From assembly GCA_041671005.1 (NCBI GenBank), contig JBAZCJ010000050.1, positions 1 through 8,792 of the forward strand: a stretch of DNA of 8,792 bases, written 5' to 3'. Every line of letters begins with the position of its first letter. Within the stretch, counting starts at the first letter, position 1. The translations under genes were made by a program, and so were the position numbers. Below are positions 6,190 to 8,792 of this stretch, in pieces. The stretch is from JACRPI01 sp041671005 (GTDB lineage: Archaea > Nanobdellota > Nanobdellia > Woesearchaeales > DSVV01). Under the pieces are notes generated by a model. The model worked only from the letters and a program-made list of their open reading frames with translations. It had not been told where the DNA came from and ran no database searches.

Positions 6190-6621
6190 TTAATTTTTTA
6201 CTGAAGTTCCCGAATGGGTTATTGTAATTCTTCTTGTACTTCCTATTTGTTGTACTCTTGTAGGTTCTGTTGTTGTTTCTACTTCATATATAGGATTAGT
6301 ATATGTTATTGTTGAATTTGATTTTAATGTTTCTGTTATTCTTTGAGATTGTTCATGTATATCTTGTAACATTGCCGCATACAATACTTCATTAGTAGGT
6401 ACAAGTACATCTAAATAATTTGCAGGAATATGAAATGCTTTTCGATATGTTGGTAAAGATTCAACAACAACAAGATTCGGTTTTCCTATTTCATCAAGAA
6501 CATAATGTCCACTTTTTATTCCCCTATATACAAATAAATGCTTATAATCTTCATCAGTTTGATCAGTTATTTGAAATACATCTCCAGGGTCTAATAATTG
6601 ATCTAATGTTTTTTTCTTCAT
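6190..6621 (-). CDS. Hypothetical 143-aa protein with Thr-rich C-terminal tail
   Basis: Unrecognised family. The first ~80 residues (from MKKKTLDQLLDPGDVFQI to about DVLVPTNE) alternate short hydrophobic strands with turns, as in a small beta-barrel. A helix follows (about 80-98, VLYAAMLQDIHEQSQRITETL). The tail is rich in Thr, Ser and Ile and probably extended (TNPIYEVETTTEPTR, ITITHSGTS). No signal peptide or membrane helix is visible. The frame is open up to ATG 6663, which would add 14 residues. I prefer ATG 6621 because a TTTATAAA box (6643-6650) is centred 25.5 nt upstream of it. With that promoter, transcription would begin at the 6621 codon and exclude the longer form. The gene is divergent from elp3 and convergent with the Lys-rich gene. 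Confidence 0.7.
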   Translation of the reverse strand: MKKKTLDQLLDPGDVFQITDQTDEDYKHLFVYRGIKSGHYVLDEIGKPNLVVVESLPTYRKAFHIPANYLDVLVPTNEVLYAAMLQDIHEQSQRITETLKSNSTITYTNPIYEVETTTEPTRVQQIGSTRRITITHSGTSVKN

Positions 6622-6642
6622 AATCCTTGTAATTATAGTCGA

Positions 6643-6650
6643 TTTATAAA
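6643..6650 (-). promoter_or_regulatory. TATA box for the minus-strand hypothetical gene
   Basis: TTTATAAA (self-complementary) is centred 25.5 nt upstream of the A of the minus-strand ATG at 6621. It is the same octamer used by the divergent elp3 promoter 65 nt away. It decides the start at 6621. Confidence 0.65.
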
Positions 6651-6705
6651 TATTTATCTTCATTACTATTTTTAAGGAATGACGTTTTATGATTTTTCTC
6701 CTTAA

Positions 6706-6715
6706 GTTTTATAAA
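6706..6715 (+). promoter_or_regulatory. TATA box for the elp3 operon
   Basis: TTTATAAA at 6708-6715 is centred 26.5 nt upstream of the A of ATG 6738, with AAG in the BRE position. No SD lies before the ATG, so a leaderless mRNA is predicted. The 116-nt interval 6622-6737 is a divergent promoter region. Confidence 0.75.
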
Positions 6716-6737
6716 TTGGATTTGATTTTTTTGTACT

Positions 6738-8432
6738 ATGGAAAATACCTCTGCATATTTTCAAGAGATTATTGAATTACTCTGTAAAAAGAAGTATTCT
6801 TTGAAACAGGTAAATCAACTTAAAGTACAGTTATGCAGAAAACATAATATGAAACATATTCCTACCAGTATTGAAATTATGTTTCATGCAACGCCAGATA
6901 AATTGAAGTTTCTTAAGAAAAATATTCTTGCAAAGCCAACAAGAAGTATGAGCGGTGTTGCACCTATTGCTGTTATGACTGCACCATTTCCATGTCCTCA
7001 TGGGAAATGCATTTTTTGTCCTGGCGGGCCAAACAGTACATTTGGTAACGTGCCTCAAAGTTATACAGGGAAAGAACCATCTACAATGCGTGCAATACGC
7101 GGAAATTATGATCCTTTTTTGATTGTATTTAATAGACTTGAACAATTTATTATTTCTGGTCATATGCCAAACAAAGCAGAAATTATTGTTCAAGGAGGTA
7201 CATTTCCTGCATTACCTGTAGAATATCAAAAGGAATTTATTACTGGAATTTATCAAGCACTTAATGAATTTAGTACCCAGTTTTTCAAAGCTGATGAATT
7301 ACGGGTGGAAAAAATACGCACCTTTTTTGAATTACCGGCAGATTTTACTGATGAAAAAAGAAGGGTACGATTACAAAAAAAGATTCTAGCATTAAAAAAG
7401 AAAACTACTTTTTTGAAAGAACAAAAAAGAAATGAAACTGCTGCAATTCGTTGTGTTGGACTAACTATTGAAACAAAACCAGACTGGGGTTTTGTTGAAC
7501 ACGGAAGAAATATGCTTGAATTAGGGGTTACTCGCATTGAATTAGGGGTGCAAAGTGTTTATGAAGAACCACTCAAAGTATGTCACAGAGGTCATACAAT
7601 TGCAGATACACAAAAATCCATTCAAGAACTCAAAGACTTAGGATTTAAATTGAATTATCATTACATGCTTGGTTTGCCTGGCGTAACAAAAGAAATGGAA
7701 GCTGTTGGATTGCGTCAATTGTTTGAGAATCCTGCATACAAACCTGACATGCTTAAAATATATCCTTGCATGGTCATGAGTGGGACTCCTCTCTATCAGC
7801 TGTGGAAAGCGGGTAAATTTATTCCAATGACAACGACAACTGCTGCAGAACTTATTGCAGAATTTATGCGGTATGTTCCTTCATACTGCAGAGTTATGAG
7901 AGTACAGCGAGATATTCCTACTTACATGACAGAAGCAGGTGTTGACAGAACTAATCTTAGACAATATATTGATAAAATTATGCAAGATAAAAATATTCAA
8001 ACGCAGGAAATTAGAAGCAGAGAAATTGAACGTGTGCTTTATAAAAATCCAGAACTTGTTTTTAAAAAACCATCTATCAAAATAATGGAATATAATGCAT
8101 CTGGTAAAGAATTTTTTATTTCTCTTGAAGATAATAATGCCTTGTTTGGATTTGTACGCATGCGGTTCCCATCACAATGTTTACGAAAAGAAATTACTTC
8201 ACAAACTGCATTGATAAGAGAATTACATGTATATGGCTCTGCAACTGCATTTGGAAAAAAAGGGACAGTACAACATAGAGGATTAGGTAAACAATTAATG
8301 AAAACTGCAGAAAAAATTGCAAAGAAGTATGGAAAGAATAAAATAGTAGTAATCTCTGCAGTAGGCACACGAGAATATTATAAAAAGATTGGATACAAAA
8401 AAGAAGGCGTGTATATGGTGAGGAAGATTTAA
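6738..8432 (+). CDS. elp3: Elp3: radical-SAM/GNAT tRNA wobble-uridine (U34) modifying enzyme
   Basis: Full-length Elp3, 564 aa. The family uses S-adenosylmethionine radical chemistry and acetyl-CoA to start 5-carboxymethyl-type modification of tRNA U34. Archaeal Elp3 works without the other Elongator subunits. The radical-SAM cluster cysteines are C86, C91 and C94 (CPHGKCIFC, CX4CX2C), followed by PGGP. Other family signatures are the acetyl-CoA-blocking-loop region PTRSMSGVAPIAVM (67-80), QGGTF (152-156), ETKPD (245-249), ELGVQS (268-273), YPCMVMSGTPLY (342-353) and VQRDIP (389-394). The C-terminal GNAT domain has ELHVYG (495-500), acetyl-CoA motif QHRGLGKQL (512-520) and GTREYYKKIGY (543-553). 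A Lys-rich segment (~205-232) interrupts the core. The gene leads a two-gene operon, its stop directly abutting the NSUN start. Confidence 0.97.
   Translation: MENTSAYFQEIIELLCKKKYSLKQVNQLKVQLCRKHNMKHIPTSIEIMFHATPDKLKFLKKNILAKPTRSMSGVAPIAVMTAPFPCPHGKCIFCPGGPNSTFGNVPQSYTGKEPSTMRAIRGNYDPFLIVFNRLEQFIISGHMPNKAEIIVQGGTFPALPVEYQKEFITGIYQALNEFSTQFFKADELRVEKIRTFFELPADFTDEKRRVRLQKKILALKKKTTFLKEQKRNETAAIRCVGLTIETKPDWGFVEHGRNMLELGVTRIELGVQSVYEEPLKVCHRGHTIADTQKSIQELKDLGFKLNYHYMLGLPGVTKEMEAVGLRQLFENPAYKPDMLKIYPCMVMSGTPLYQLWKAGKFIPMTTTTAAELIAEFMRYVPSYCRVMRVQRDIPTYMTEAGVDRTNLRQYIDKIMQDKNIQTQEIRSREIERVLYKNPELVFKKPSIKIMEYNASGKEFFISLEDNNALFGFVRMRFPSQCLRKEITSQTALIRELHVYGSATAFGKKGTVQHRGLGKQLMKTAEKIAKKYGKNKIVVISAVGTREYYKKIGYKKEGVYMVRKI
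8417..8423 (+). promoter_or_regulatory. Shine-Dalgarno site of the NSUN gene inside the elp3 3' end
   Basis: GGTGAGG contains the archaeal SD core GGTGA and lies 9 nt before ATG 8433. It supports that start and independent ribosome loading, or re-initiation, on the elp3 mRNA. Confidence 0.75.
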
Positions 8433-8792
8433 ATGATCGGAATTAATGATGATGAACTAGTAGAGTTTCATAATAAAGATAAAGTGGTGTTTAAACCAAA
8501 ATTTGTTGAACATTATAGTAAATTAACTGATTTTGAAGTTTTTAAAAAATATTCATTGTCTTTTCTTCGTCGATCTATTCGTGTTAATACACTAAAAACT
8601 ACTGTTGAAGATATGAAAACAGCATTATCTCCCAACTGGGATTTGAAACAAGTTCCCTGGTGCAAAGAAGGATTTTGGATAGAATCAAATGCAGAAGAAA
8701 AAAGAAGAGATGTTGGAAATCTTATTGAACATTCTTTAGGTTTTATTTATATTCAAGAAGCAGCATCAATGATTCCACCAGTTGTTCTTGAT
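8433..8792 (+). CDS. NOL1/NOP2/Sun-family RNA cytosine-C5 methyltransferase, N-terminal part (3'-truncated)
   Basis: The frame is open from ATG 8433 to the window edge (120 codons). The N-terminal helical region is followed by family landmarks: RRSIRVNTLK (~46-55), then VPWCKEGFWIE (~74-84), then GFIYIQEAASMIPPVVLD (~103-120). The last segment is the conserved stretch just before the SAM-binding Rossmann core of NSUN/RsmB/Trm4-like enzymes. These methylate C5 of cytosine in tRNA or rRNA using SAM; archaeal members of this size often act on tRNA. The catalytic cysteines and SAM motif lie outside the window, so activity and substrate cannot be judged. The ATG follows the elp3 TAA with no intervening base and has its own SD, so the two are almost certainly co-transcribed. 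Confidence 0.88.
   Translation, partial: MIGINDDELVEFHNKDKVVFKPKFVEHYSKLTDFEVFKKYSLSFLRRSIRVNTLKTTVEDMKTALSPNWDLKQVPWCKEGFWIESNAEEKRRDVGNLIEHSLGFIYIQEAASMIPPVVLD

Noticed and set aside
6622..6663. Longer N-terminus for the minus-strand gene starting at 6663
   Set aside because: It would place the TATA box 6643-6650 inside the coding sequence; that box is correctly spaced for ATG 6621.

Overview
The window reads as a stretch of an AT-rich archaeal chromosome. Evidence for an archaeon is the gene content (a stand-alone Elp3-type tRNA-modifying enzyme, a KH-less beta-CASP ribonuclease of the aCPSF2 kind, an archaeal-looking NSUN m5C methyltransferase) and the promoters. Five start codons have an A/T-only TATA box centred 25.5-27.5 nt upstream, as expected for leaderless archaeal transcripts. 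The low GC and many orphan proteins would suit a DPANN lineage such as Woesearchaeota or Pacearchaeota, but that placement is inference.

Layout: (1) 2-1114, the 3' part of an unrecognised protein with an exact 42-nt tandem repeat, open at the left edge. (2) 1204-2463, a beta-CASP metallo-beta-lactamase ribonuclease with its own promoter. (3) 2501-3001, a small cysteine-containing orphan. (4) 3060-5696, a SERCA-like P2A calcium-pumping ATPase. (5) 5697-6008, a gene-free interval holding a promoter, a structured RNA of about 225 nt that I cannot assign to a known family, and an oligo-T tract. (6) 6009-6182, a 57-aa protein that is almost half lysine/arginine. (7) 6190-6621 on the minus strand, an orphan converging on the Lys-rich gene. 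(8) 6738-8432, Elp3, followed with no gap by (9) 8433-8792, the N-terminal part of an NSUN-type RNA methyltransferase cut by the right edge.

Genes with a clear upstream TATA box lack Shine-Dalgarno sequences. The two genes likely to be translated from within a longer transcript (the Lys-rich gene and the NSUN gene) have good ones. The Elp3-NSUN pair forms a tRNA/RNA-modification operon. The rest look like single-gene units. The most novel item is the structured RNA at 5751-5975, together with the very basic small protein directly downstream. It could be a free-standing ncRNA or a structured leader controlling that gene.
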